Positions 23,376-34,526 of a stretch of DNA of 64,000 bases are shown in pieces. A program made the translations under genes and the position numbers. This DNA is from Cristatella mucedo. Its lineage: Eukaryota; Bryozoa; Phylactolaemata; Cristatellidae. Location of the stretch: positions 5,020,001-5,084,000 of the forward strand of contig WPIO01000002.1 of assembly GCA_009760855.2 (NCBI GenBank). Direction: 5' to 3'. Below the pieces are notes generated by a model. It was not told where the DNA came from and ran no database searches. It saw nothing but the letters and a program-made list of their open reading frames with translations. Numbering within the stretch: position 1 is the first letter of the stretch; each line of letters starts with the position of its first letter.

Positions 23376-24524
23376 TCAGTCAACGAGACCCTCGCGCTCC
23401 TTGAACGCTTTCACCAGCTGCTGGTGTGTCTGGCTGCGCCGCTTCTTTTCCCTGAGCTTGCGCGCCTCCTCGCGCCGCGCCTGCTCCACGTAGCTCTGCT
23501 CGCCGTTGTAGTGGAAGTCGAGCTTCTCCTGCAAGCGCACCCGGGCGCGCTGCCTGTTCGTCGGCAAGCTCCTGGTCTCGTGGCACTGCAAAGGCAAGAT
23601 GCACGTGTCGGTCGTGCCACCACAGCTGCCAACTGTGGGTGTGCAGCTCCGCTGCTGCCGTCACCCCCTAACCCCCCCCCATTGGGGACCCCGAGTGAAC
23701 CGTAGCTGTACGCGGTTCAATAATAAAAGAGACGTCTTCGGAGCGCCTCGAACAGCAAGCAGCTTTAGCAGCAGAGGGGCTGCTGATGTCACAACGACGT
23801 CAGCAGCCATGTAGGGCAAGTGCCAGCCGAGAGCAGGAGAAAGCAGCTAGCTTTTAGGAAAGAACAAAAAGAAGCGAGAAAGTAAACGACCGGAAGTGGC
23901 TGCCCTGAAAGGTTTCTCTCTTGGATAAGGACGGGTCTATTGTGTCGATGCTGCTTTTTGCCTTGCTCCAGCAAACATGGCGGGAGACTAGCAGCAGACG
24001 AACGAGAGCGCGGCTGCGAATGCCGATTGCAGCTGAAGAAGCCCAACATCGCATGTGCTCTCGTCCGCAGCAGTGATCCCCCTCCGAGCAATAATCGATC
24101 GGGGGGGGGACTGGGTCGGTGTCGACCTGCACCGAAGGGGCCAGCTGGCCGTGCTCGCAAAAACGTACTTGCTGACGTCGTCGCCGCTCACCTTGACGAC
24201 GATGCCCGTGGGAACGTGCTTCAAGACCACACAGTTGGACGTCATGTTGACCGCCTGCCCTCCGGGACCGGAGCCGCGCACGAAGCTCTCTTCCAGCTCG
24301 TCCTCGGCGAGCGGAGGGTAGTTGGGCTTGGACACGTAGGCCCTGGCGGCGTCGGCAGCATGCAGCTGCCCGGGATAACTGCCTCGCTCAACGCTACGCT
24401 GCCATGCGGGCCTTGCGGCCGCCAGCCAGCACGACGACCAGCTGCGATAGCTGCTGCTGCTACGACGACCAACAGCTCGCCAGAGGCCAACGGCGGCAGC
24501 TGCAGCTGCCACGGCCACACTCAT
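23376..24524 (-). CDS. MTRFR: MTRFR/C12orf65-type mitochondrial translation release factor
   Basis: Two coding exons: 24,524-24,192 (111 codons) and 23,585-23,376 (69 codons plus TGA), joined in phase 0 across a GTGAGC donor and TTTGCAG acceptor. The 180-aa product matches MTRFR (166 aa in human). Residues 1-60 are Ala/Ser/Arg-rich with few acids, fitting a mitochondrial presequence. The catalytic domain follows: [20 protein letters not shown], then [20 protein letters not shown] and IVVKCHETRSL. The GGQ motif is the peptidyl-tRNA hydrolysis motif of class I release factors. The C-terminal part is basic and helical ([14 protein letters not shown].. [19 protein letters not shown]), the ribosome-binding tail of this family. 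The codon-recognition domain of full RF1/RF2 is absent, as expected for a rescue factor. In known animals it acts with MTRES1 on stalled mitoribosomal large subunits. MRPL58/ICT1 is a less likely alternative, because the N(Y/P)..LxExELEExFVxGxGPGGQ context matches MTRFR better. The gene is convergent with TMX2; no clear poly(A) signal was seen. Confidence 0.92.
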
Positions 24525-25189
24525 CGAGGGGGGGGACCAGCGCTACGGGCAGCTCACGCCAGTGACCGTTGATGAACCCGCAGCTCAGGCAAGGCGAAGT
24601 GCCGACGAAAAGCACGTGACTACGAACGTGGCCTCACATGAGGGTGAGCAGGATACACTACAAGTACACAATCGCATGGCCACGATTAGCACGACAGCTG
24701 ACCAGTGCCAGGTGCACGAGGTCGACGTCAACTCTACAGGTGACCACGAAGCACAGCGGCTGTGATGCCACGTCTTGCATTTCCAAAAGCAGCTTGCTTG
24801 ATTGCTGCCGCTACTCCTTTTATTACCAAACAAATCGATTTATTACTCAAACCGACGCTTCCTTTCCAACATATGTAAAGTTCCAATAAAGGGATTTTGT
24901 TCTCTACCAGGGAACTTTTTTTTCGATCCGGAGTATTCGAGAGTGAAGCCAGCCAAAGAAAGCATCGGAAGGGGGCAGGCACGGTTCATTAGTGCGATTT
25001 TTGCTAGCTAAAGCATTGCTGAACGGCAATTTATTGGCTGGCTGTGCTGTCGATGAACGTATCGAAACACAAGCCTATATTGGCGAGTGTTTTTTCTCGT
25101 CACCTACACCACTAATTTAGCCAATGCCGATTCAATAATGAAGGGAGATAATGTTTTAAGAAACGCTACACACCCACACAAATACACAC

Positions 25190-25192
25190 ACA

Positions 25193-25242
<50 letters not shown>
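25190..25242. repeat. (CA)n microsatellite
   Basis: About 26 CA units leading into (TA)5 and (GA)n. Confidence 0.95.
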
Positions 25243-25253
<11 letters not shown>

Positions 25254-25970
25254 GGAGAGAGAGAAGTATTCAACTGACTTCGTTAGGCAACATGGTGCCG
25301 TGTGAAGCTATAGTCCTAAAATGTCTCTGTGGAGCCCACAGACCCCCAATTTTGAGTTAATATAGCAAGAAACAAGCCAATCATACGAACATCAGCACAG
25401 CCCTAAGCCAAATGCATGCCGCTGCTGAGGCGCGACTGTTATTGCGTTATGCACGTGGTACGTTCACAAATTAAGGCACCACAGCCCTTATAAATCTAAA
25501 CACACGAAGCTTGCAGGGAGAAATCCCGCACTTTACGCATTAGGGACCAGGAATATTTCAAGCAGTAAGGCCGAATAGCCTTACTCTGAAATCTCTAAAA
25601 TAGAAAGGTGTATGCACGTACCTAAAGCCATGGACTGAACACGGGTTAGCACACCGGTCGAATGTCTCGCCCACAGCAGCGACCACAGCACTACACAGCA
25701 CAAGTAATAGAAATTGCAGCCAAGCTCAACTCTACCGCACTAGACCCAGACTTACATATGGGAACAACTCAAAATACAGGTGAATGTCAGATGGGTTGCG
25801 TATGTATAGACGAACCGGCGCGTCCTCGGCAGGTCAAGGTCGGATTGCATAGTGGGCGTGGTCTAACGGCAGGGCTCGCTGTTACACACTAGTCACAGCT
25901 GAGCGAAACCGACCGACCGGAATGACAAGCCTGGAGATACACAAGTGAGAGAGAGAGGCGAGAGAGAGAT

Positions 25971-27000
25971 AATAATAATAATAAAAAATTTTATAGTGAT
26001 CATTGAGCTTAATTTATTTTTTGCACTTTACATTGGCTGCTAATTAAGCGTGATCGAACGGTTAGTAGTAGCATGCTCAATGGCAACAAGCATAACATGG
26101 TTTGAGGTGGCATGCATAGGGTCAGCTTGTAAAAATGGTTAGTAGTAGCATGCACAATGTCAGCATGCATAAGCACACGAGGAAGAATCACAAGGACCCA
26201 CTAAATGTGATACATAGGTGCGTTTTAGCTTCTTTTTAAATGCTGTCAAGTCAGGAAATGTTGTGACACCAGTAGGAAGTGATTTCTGGGCTTTGGGAGC
26301 ATGTGAACTGAAGGCGCGGTCTCTGTAAGCTGACGCTCTGACACCAAGCTCGCGCAGGTACACAAAAGACGAAAGGCAGACACCGAGGGGGGCTTCAAAA
26401 CTGGTGTATTCCGTCAACGCTCTCAGCGTTACACCGCCGTTCTTCCTTCCGTCCTGCTTCCTGTCCAGAAGTTCCTGCCCTCTCCTGTCCAGACAGTGAC
26501 TCACCCTTGTAGAACATTCGTTAGCGTCCGGCAGAGAGGTGGCGGCGTCATCTTGCAGTCTCCCAAGGAGTTTCTCTAAGGTTTCTACGAGGTATAGGTA
26601 AACAATTAAATTAAGAAAAGCGGGTGATAAGATGCCAAGCCTGGTAGGGGAGTATATCTGGTAGGTAGATTTTAGTCAAAGAATGAAGAAACCTAAAAGT
26701 GAGTGACAGAACATTGAAGTCAATGCGCTGCATGACTAGGAGCCGGAGCAGGTCGGCGAGAAGCGGTGTGATGTGGCAGCTGCAACGCTCACGACAGACA
26801 AGCCAAGCTGCATAGAGTTGTGTACTAACTGTAAGCGTCTGATTGTGCAAGCTGGTAGATCAGCAAGTAATGAGTTACAGAAGTCAAGACGGGATGTCAC
26901 AAATGCATAGACCAATTTAGATGTAGTATCCCAGTCTAATCAAGCCCGTATATTAGCAATGTTAGGTAGCTCATTAGCGCATCCAAAGCCCTATTGCCCA
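25971..27000 (-). pseudogene. LINE-A 5'-truncated copy
   Basis: Reading the minus strand from about 27,000: relics of RT-downstream protein (LQSLTLTVSTQLYAAWLVCR.. ERCSCHITPLLADLLRLLV.. [15 protein letters not shown]; 26,850-26,611), then a disrupted C terminus, [15 protein letters not shown] (26,250-26,210), and the 3' UTR landmarks GTGGGTCCTTGTGATTC and TGACATTGTGCATGCTACTA, ending in an ATT run. There are several frameshifts. The stretch 26,320-26,600 contains sequence not seen in the other copies. Confidence 0.75.
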
Positions 27001-28601
27001 GTTTGCTAGAGCCTAGTGTTTCTCGCTGAATACGCGCGGTCCAAAAGCGTATTCAGACATCTGACATTTGTGTTTACATTCGACGTACTTAAAGCCGCTC
27101 ACCAAAAGCGGACCTTGCACAGCATGTCTGCTTAAATCTGTCTAATATCTGATCCGATACGGTTATGGTAAAAACTCCACGTTGAATGGAGACAACTAGC
27201 ACCTCTCCGAAATGAGTGAAGGTGGCCTCTAAGAGGTGGAACATGCCAAGACTCCCAGGTGAGCCTAGGTTGCCTCAGAGGTCGGGCCTGCCGATTTACC
27301 TCGGCCAGCCATGCCTCACCGGATCTGCTCAAACTAGTGGAAAGCCGTCCGGAATTTCCCTTCCTTCCATCGCGACCCTAGTCGCAGTTTAACGAACACC
27401 TAAAAAAATGTTCACCTGCCATTCATGTTATTGTATAAAGTGTGTTCACGTTAATAGTGATTTGACGCGTTCGACAGTTTAAAATTAGCTGTCAAATAAA
27501 GTTCTCGGAACAATAAATTGTTTATGGGACGTACGGGCGGGCGTATGTACGGGTATGGGTTTTTCATATACCGTAAAATAATATGCCTATTTGCAAGAAC
27601 TTGAATGTTAGGCCCAGTTCGGCTGCCAATCATCAGTAACCCCACACCGAAGCACCCAAATTTGCATAGGCATAGTATATCAGGCCTGCCGCCCTATGAT
27701 ATGCTCTCTCACACTCACTTTCTCCCGACTGTACTGCTCTGTTCTGCTCATTAAAACGTTATCACTTACGAATGTGTATTGCTTAGCGATCTTTCATCGC
27801 ATACAATAGTTAAAATAAATTTACCGACGTTCGCCACCTCCGTAAACGCTACTCAGTGCTAATTCTCCATCCGGCGCTTAAAAATACATTTGATAAAACT
27901 ATAAAAATGTTCATTTTATAAGAAACTCATTAAATATAATATAGAAATTCTTTTTCTATATTGCCTCAACAGAGAATTCGCTCCATTATCTAAGAACTCT
28001 AAGCTTGGCAGTCAGTGGGGGAAGTCTCAGCAACTTGGTCAGTGGACACTCAGACCCGCCTTCCAAAGCAAAGTTGGAGTTCTCCAAAATTTCCCACGGG
28101 TGCAGGCTAATTTCCATATAAATCCTGTGGTTTCCACCCGCCACTGTTGACCTGTGAGTTTTTGAGCTATGAATTGGGAACAAAAAGGAGCGAAGCGAGC
28201 ATAATATATGCGCAACTGTCGCAGCCATCAAGGAAGTAATAGCAACGAAGGAAGCCACTCTGTGCCGAAAATGTGCCGAAATGTCCGAATTTGTCGTATG
28301 TGCTGAAAATCAACAGAAACGTCACATACGACAAACTCGACCACGAGAAAAGTTAAAGAAAAGGCCCTGTAGCTTTGTGCTGTCAAAGCTCAGCGACTAC
28401 CTCACTCATGACAGAGTCCAAAACAGACAGAGATTGAAGGTAAGATTCTCGCACTTAACCACTCGGGTCGTGGTATGCAGTCATTTCCCAAAAGTAAGCC
28501 AGGCTGACCAACTGGGCTGGGCTTACCACTAGGTCATTAACACTCAGACCCGCATTGCAATGCGACACTAAAAACTTACCGTGATTTTTCATGGGTATCA
28601 G

Positions 28602-28731
<130 letters not shown>

Positions 28732-29468
28732 CTATGTTTATACGTACATGTATAAATAAATACAGGTGCTCTTTACTGATATTCTTTTGCAGTGATTTCT
28801 CGATGCTGTGAATTGATTCAAAGTCGTAGCTAAACCTGCGGCACCAGTTTAAAATGAAAAAATGACCTACCCTATTAAAGCTAGATCCTGTACATATTGT
28901 AATCCCTTTTCTCTCTGTTAATTACCAAGGATGTCACTAGCTCCGGAATAGTTGAGGGTTTTTGTCACAATCTATAAGGAAGAGCTTCAAGAAAGACATG
29001 TCCTGAGAGGGTGCGAACAGTCGACCATCACGCACTTTTCTGTAAAGTGCATGATGAATGAAGTTTTAATTTATTCTAATTCGGACTGTTATTTCGCCAC
29101 TGTAATGTACCTAGCATAGAAATACCAAACATTTGCCCAAAATTTCTCTCTCTGACCACTAAGTGTGCTTTGAATCGATCTGCTGCTGCCAGATAAAAAT
29201 AAGCCTCCTCAGTCATACCGCTCAGAATGCCAAAATCTTAAGAAGTTTAAGTACGTTTGCTGCCTCATTAATCCTTACATGCCGTAATGAGTTGCAATTC
29301 CAGCTGCTGCACAACAGCCCCAGACCAGCACTCCCTCACACCCAGAATATTTAACGTATTCTGAGAGCAGTCACTTTGGTGGTTTCACTTACGTTTCACC
29401 GATAAAATGGTGAAATTTCATTTATCGGTCAAAGCAACTCTTTGCTAGTCAGCCAATGTCCAATCCCA

Positions 29469-29522
29469 GATATTATCCATCCCATAACCTAAAATATGGG
29501 ATGGATATTATCCATCCCATAA
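29469..29522. repeat. Direct and inverted 13-19-bp repeat cluster
   Basis: TATCCATCCCATA (29,474-29,486) is followed after 8 nt by its exact reverse complement (29,495-29,507) and then by a second direct copy (29,509-29,521). The direct copies extend to 19 bp (GATATTATCCATCCCATAA). Confidence 0.9.
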
Positions 29523-29742
29523 TCTCATCCAGCATAACCTAAAACCTCAGCAGAATGGTCTATTGACTCAACTTAAAACCATAGTCGTCCGTTTGAGTGT
29601 CTTCACCTTTCACCGTTAAAAATCTCTTCTTCTAAGCCTGCATTTAATGCCCGTATCTATACGGTGGTTTTCCGCCTTGAGAGACATATGAGAGACTATG
29701 TCTTCAACTCTATTGTTCCAGGTAAAAATTCCTTCTTATGGA

Positions 29743-31296
29743 AATAATAATAATAATGGACTTGATAAAGCACCCTCAGAGAACTTAATCTCTTTCTAGG
29801 CGCTTTACATTTCCTGCAAAGATGAATGCAATTGAATGGTGAGTAAAATCATGCTTGATAAACATACAAAATGAAAAACATGGTTAGGGGTGATATGCAC
29901 AGGGTCAGCATGCAAATGTGGTTAGTGGCAGCATGCACAGTGTCAGCACGAATAAGCACATCAAGGACGAATCACAGGGACCCACTAAATGCTGTCCTAA
30001 ATAGGTTTGTTTTTTTAAGTTCTTTTTAAATGTGGTCAAGTCTGGGGTTGTTCTGACCCAAGTCGGGAGTGAGTTCCAGGCTTTGGGAGCATATGAACTA
30101 AATGCACGGTCTCCAAAGGATTTGAGGTTTGTATGAGGTATTGGTAAACTGTTGGATTTTGAAAAGTGGGTGGTACGATGCTTGGCCTGATGGGGGAGTA
30201 GATCTGAGAGATAGGCTAGAGCCAAAGAATGAAGTGACCTAAAAGTGATCGACAAAACCTTGAAGTTGATCCATTGCTTGACTGGGAGCCAGTGCAGGTT
30301 GGCGAGAAGTGGTGTGATGTGGCAACTTCGACGCTCACGACAGACAAGCCTAGCTACGGAGTTTTGCACCGGCTGTAATCGCCGGATTGCACATGCCGGT
30401 AGGCCAGCAAGCAGTGAGCTACAGAAGTCAAGACGGGATGTCACAAATTCTTGAACCAACTTACACGTGGTATCCTTATCTAAACAAGCCCAAATTTTAG
30501 CAATGTTATGAAGCTGAAAATAGGCAGATTTGACTGTGGAGCTGATATGGTCGTCTAACGAGAGGTCGCTTTGGAATATGACACCTTGATTTCGAGTTGA
30601 TTCAACTGGAGATATGCTGGCAGAGCCAATTTTGAGTTTTAGCCTTTCCAATTTGTGAATCATGCTGGGTTTGCCCATAACTAGTAAGTTAGTTTTATCA
30701 TCGTTTAGTTTTAGAAAATTTGCTGTCATCCATGTGCAGATGTCATCAATACATGCAGCAAATGAGTTGAGAGAATTTGAGGTGCTCGAGGGCTGGAAGG
30801 GATCAAAGCAAGGGTACAACTGAGTGTCATCCGCATAGAAGTGAAAGCCTAGATTGTGCTTGGCAATCACATCAGCAAGAGGGAGAGTATAAACTGTGAA
30901 AAGAACCGGACCTAGCACGGAGCCCAGAGGTACCCCATATTTCAGAGGTACCTCAGATGACCTTTGTCCATTTACGTCAATACTCTGGAGTCTCCCACTG
31001 AGATAGGACGTGAACCACTGCAGAGCAGTGCCAGTGATGCCCAGGCGAGATGAGAGGCGCTCTAGAAGAACTTTGTGATCGATGGTATCAAAAGCTGCAG
31101 AAAGATTGAGCAAAACAAGCAGAGACACCCGACCTACGTCTGCATTCCCAAGTAGGTCGTTGTATACCCTAAGCAATGCTGACTCTGTGGAGTGATTAGC
31201 TCTAAAGCCAGACTGGAACTTACTAGCAAGGTTTGAGGTATCGATATATGAGTTCAGCTGGTCCGCCACGACCCGTTTCAGTGTCTTTGATGGTCA
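29743..31296 (-). mobile_element. LINE-A copy with 454-codon RT reading frame
   Basis: This is the best LINE in the window. An uninterrupted frame of at least 454 codons (31,269-29,905) starts inside the RT domain, so the copy is 5' truncated near 31,296; endonuclease and the RT N terminus are missing. RT motifs in order from the first Met: FQSGFRANHSTESALL (residues 18-33), LNLSAAFDTIDHKVLLERL (from 54), YGVPLGSVLGPVLF (111-124), FYADDTQLY (144-152), LKLNDDKTNLLVMGKP. A C-terminal region follows (CRERRSCHITPLLANLHWLP). The motif-A residue normally Asp in LDLSAAFD is Asn (residue 55, codon AAT), which should abolish catalysis. The 3' UTR holds the repeated GTGCATGCTGCCACTAACC units, the GCGCC..GGTGC stem-loop and (ATT)n. 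By motif style it belongs to the L2/CR1-like group; the exact clade needs phylogeny. Confidence 0.9.
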
Positions 31297-32389
31297 ATTA
31301 TTGTAAGCTACGAAGTGCTCGAAACTCGTGAGCTGGCCTAAAATACCATGCCGACTTATCAATTCGTGAAAGAAATAGTGTCCCTTGCTTTGAAAATTTC
31401 TCAGAGCTCGGTTGCTAGAATATGACGACGCATTTAGCCGGAAAGGGAAATGATCACAGCTAGCTCTCTGGAGCTAGATCTTCTGAAGAGTTATAGCCTC
31501 CTAGACCACTTTTAGCACCTATTTTGGAGAAGTGTCGTACAATTCGTTAGAGAACTTTTTAAACTAAATACTTGCGCATTCCCGGAGTATTTTCTTTCAT
31601 TATCTTCTGCACCTGCGTGTGGATGCAACAACTTCATTTAGCACGGACTGAAAAAAGCTAATCAGCTCAGTGTTATTACTTCTAAGCTAATCTCGACTAA
31701 AGAGACCGTTGTCATTAACGGCAGCCACCGCGCCTCCCGAAGCGTCAGTTTGAGCTCCCACCCTCAAGCTAAGCTGCCTACGAGCAGAGAGAAGATCCAA
31801 CTCTTGAATAGCCTTACCCGTCAAAGACAGTGGTATGGCAGTTCTCTTGCTTTTCCAAATCTCAAGATTTCAAGCTTGGCACTGCATCAGCAAGATAGGA
31901 GGTACCGCCACCTCACGTCGTCAAAGAATAACCTACATATACAGCTATAAGACGTTGAGCGGCAGTTTGATTGTCCTAGCTGCGTCTTAAGCGTGTGCTA
32001 TAATTGAGTGATATGTGATTGCTCATTGGCACCAATAGTACCAACGCTGAGAAGAGGCATTCTAAAGCGAAAGCTACCGGCAACGCTGACCACTTATGCT
32101 ACCTTGACAGATGAGGAGGTTGCCTCAAGAATAAAGCAGCAGCTCTGAACTATGGTGATGTAGCCTAGTGTGTTACCGGCGACCTGATGGGGCCATTTGC
32201 AATTTTCCTATTCTCCTGTAAGGAATTTTAAAAGATTACCTTTGATATGGGCATAATAATCAAGGTAAGCAAAAAGAGTTCCCCACCTGCAGACAGTATA
32301 CAATCGCTTCTTTTGTCTTCACTTGTGGACAAACTTAGGGCAGCCATAGCTCAGGATTATAATGATTCAATTGATAAAGAGTATTCCAC

Positions 32390-33345
32390 AATTATTCAAG
32401 TCGATATGCGTGCGACCGATAACTTAAAATCCCAGATTGGATTTCAAGTCCTAGCTAATTATCAGCCCGTCTCCCTTTTATTGTTTTGCAGGTCGTAGAC
32501 TCTCAAGGCACTTTAAGCAGTTTGTGAAGCACATCGACGGGGATTTCTTAGCGAAATTTCAGTGGCAATTTAAGCGATACCATTCCTCAGGAACTGCTCT
32601 CCTCCATGGGACGAACGACGTTCTAGGTACGACGATAATGGTAACGTAACTAACTGCCTTGGTAAGTCTCGACCTTACGGCAGTTCTAAACACTAGCGAT
32701 AGCAAGATTCTACTTGAACGATTGAGTAGAACGATCAGTCTTGCTGACGAGGCTTTTAAGATGTTTCGACTATTACTTGGTCGACCAGGTCCATTCCCTA
32801 TTGTGCGGCGATCGGATCTTTTCTACCAGACCCGTTTCTCATGACGATCCAGGGGGTCTGTTCTTGGTTCATTGTTGTTCTCCATTTATTCGCAACCTCT
32901 GGAAACAGTTATACAGGCCCACAGCACCAGCCTTCACTTGCGTGCCAAGCCGCCAGGCTGTATTTGCCATTCCAAAAATACTATCTGATTTAACAGCCTC
33001 TTTTGTATAGTGACAGAAGAGTTTTAACGGCCATCACCACCGGTTGCAGCAGTAATACAGGATTACCCACCGCAGGATTCAAACCCACGAACTCGGGACC
33101 GAGATCGTGAAAAGCAACCGCCTTACCTAGTGTGCCATCACGGCTCATGCGTGGCCAACAATATTCGGTCCTGGATGTTGGCCGATTCCCTTATGCTGAA
33201 CAATGACAAAACCGCTCCTTATAGGAAACACAAGGCTGTAATTGAGCGTCCTACCTTAGCCAATTGCTGTAGAAGCAAGCATCATGAGTGCCACAGTAAG
33301 ACCGCCGATGCTAGCAATTAAGGTGCTCTCTCTTACGAAAGCTTG
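32390..33345 (+). pseudogene. Degenerate LINE-A copy interrupted by a SINE-C
   Basis: Broken RT fragments lie in order: YQPVSLLLF and RSRLSRHFKQF-like start (about 32,458-32,530), VSLDLTAVLNTSDSKILLER (32,662-32,721), then a SINE-C in reverse at 32,992-33,145, then CVANNIRSWMLADSLMLNND (33,145-33,207) and KTAPYRKHKAVIE. The RT text resumes directly after the SINE, which shows nested insertion. The copy retains the LDL motif-A Asp that the 29,743 copy has lost, but frameshifts and stops abolish coding. Confidence 0.75.
32992..33145 (-). mobile_element. SINE-C nested in a LINE-A
   Basis: In reverse: AACAGCCTCTTTTGTATAGT, GGCCATCACCACCGGTTGCA, GCAGGATTCAAACCC (B box complement), AACCGCCTTACCTAGTGTGC. 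It interrupts LINE-A RT text and is therefore the younger insertion. Confidence 0.8.
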
Positions 33346-33482
33346 CCGTATCAAGCTGAATTAGAAATGAACGAGTTAACAACAATTATAAGACGTCTGT
33401 AAAGCGTCCCAAGAGAATGCAATCTCTTTCTAGGCACTACCCTTGGTTTTGCCAAGGGGTTACGGTGCTAGCTATTAATGAC

Positions 33483-33521
33483 CCATCGCCTCGAGGTCAG
33501 AGCAGCTTGCCTTAGACCTCG
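33483..33521. repeat. Inverted repeat around CCTCGAGG
   Basis: CCTCGAGGTC and GACCTCGAGG are inverted across 16 nt, and each arm contains the self-complementary octamer CCTCGAGG. One arm end overlaps a SINE-D-like head. Confidence 0.75.
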
Positions 33522-33539
33522 AGGTGATTGGCTCGAAGA

Positions 33540-33602
33540 CATATATGAAGTACCCGGATGGAGATTCAGATCTCTTAGGGTGCTTTATAAATGAATTATA
33601 TA
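33540..33602 (+). mobile_element. SINE-D tail fragment
   Basis: GAAGTACCCGGATGGAGATT, CAGATCTCTTAGGGTGC and TTTATAAATGAATTATA match the SINE-D 3' tail. A further partial tail in reverse lies at about 33,397-33,440. Confidence 0.6.
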
Positions 33603-33935
33603 CTATGTATACTTTAAAGGAAGCATTTCAATCGGTTAGGGATAGCACACTGTGTCAGCATGCATAAGCACACAACGAATCATTCACACGGTCCCAACAA
33701 ATGATGTGAGGTGCATTTTTAGCCTGTGACCTGAAGTCAGGAGACGTCGTGACATCAGTCGGGACTAAGTTCTAGGCTTCGGAAGCATACGACCTAAAGG
33801 CATGCATGATCTCCAAAGCGTTTAAGGTGCAGCCAAACGACTTGAGTCGGAAGGGCAGGTGGTACGATGCCTCGGTGACAAAACGCAGCTCGATAATGAG
33901 CCGGTGAGCAAAGGTGTCATGCAGCTATACCGAGC
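33600..33935 (-). pseudogene. LINE-A 3' fragment
   Basis: In reverse: AGGGATAGCACACTGTGTCA, GCATGCATAAGCACACAACG, CGGTCCCAACAAATG, TGACATCAGTCGGGACTAAG, TTCTAGGCTTCGGAAGCATA, CGACCTAAAGGC. This is the C-terminal coding and 3' UTR part of LINE-A, without an intact frame. Confidence 0.7.
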
Positions 33936-34258
33936 TCAATGCCTAAGCCGGATTCAGTCGTCGAAGCCCATGGTTTGCCATACCACTGCTATGCTGACGG
34001 CACCGAGCTTTGTCTCATATTTTTCTATAGAACCAACAGCCGCGGTCGAGCACGGATGTGTTGCCCGACTTGCCGATAGCGTTTTGTGTTTGCAGACCAA
34101 CGCCTTCAGCTCACACATTAAAATTTTTAATTAGCTGGTAGTAAAACCCCACGTTGGGTTTAAGGTTTCAGCATAATAGACAACGAAGGCTGGGTTCGTG
34201 CACTTGTTTTCACTGCTGATAATGACAGGATGTTCACAGTGACATGCAAGGAGTCAAC

Positions 34259-34264
34259 TTTATT
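34259..34264 (-). promoter_or_regulatory. Poly(A) signal of COPE
   Basis: AATAAA on the minus strand, about 263 nt beyond the COPE stop codon. Confidence 0.6.
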
Positions 34265-34526
34265 ATCTGCTTAAAACAACAGCTCGAATGGTATGACTTA
34301 TCACCTACTAAGGTCACAGATGACAAAAACAGGCAGGCAGCTGTTTACGAAATGAGCGAGTGCTTTGACAGAATTCAGTAGAGAGACCATTTAGCTGACA
34401 GTATTCGGCCATGATTGGCAGATGTTACCAGAATTGGAATCTCCCCCATGTGGCATGATTCTACAATGCAGGTAGTCGAACTATTTACGAATACATAAAC
34501 CCATGTTATTGCTCAAACACGGGACG

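Noticed and set aside
25190-25242. CRISPR-like regular repeats
   Set aside because: All regular arrays seen are microsatellites or minisatellites without spacers; the genome is eukaryotic.
29905-31269. The 454-codon frame as a host gene
   Set aside because: It is a reverse transcriptase of a LINE with many relatives in the window and a retrotransposon 3' tail.
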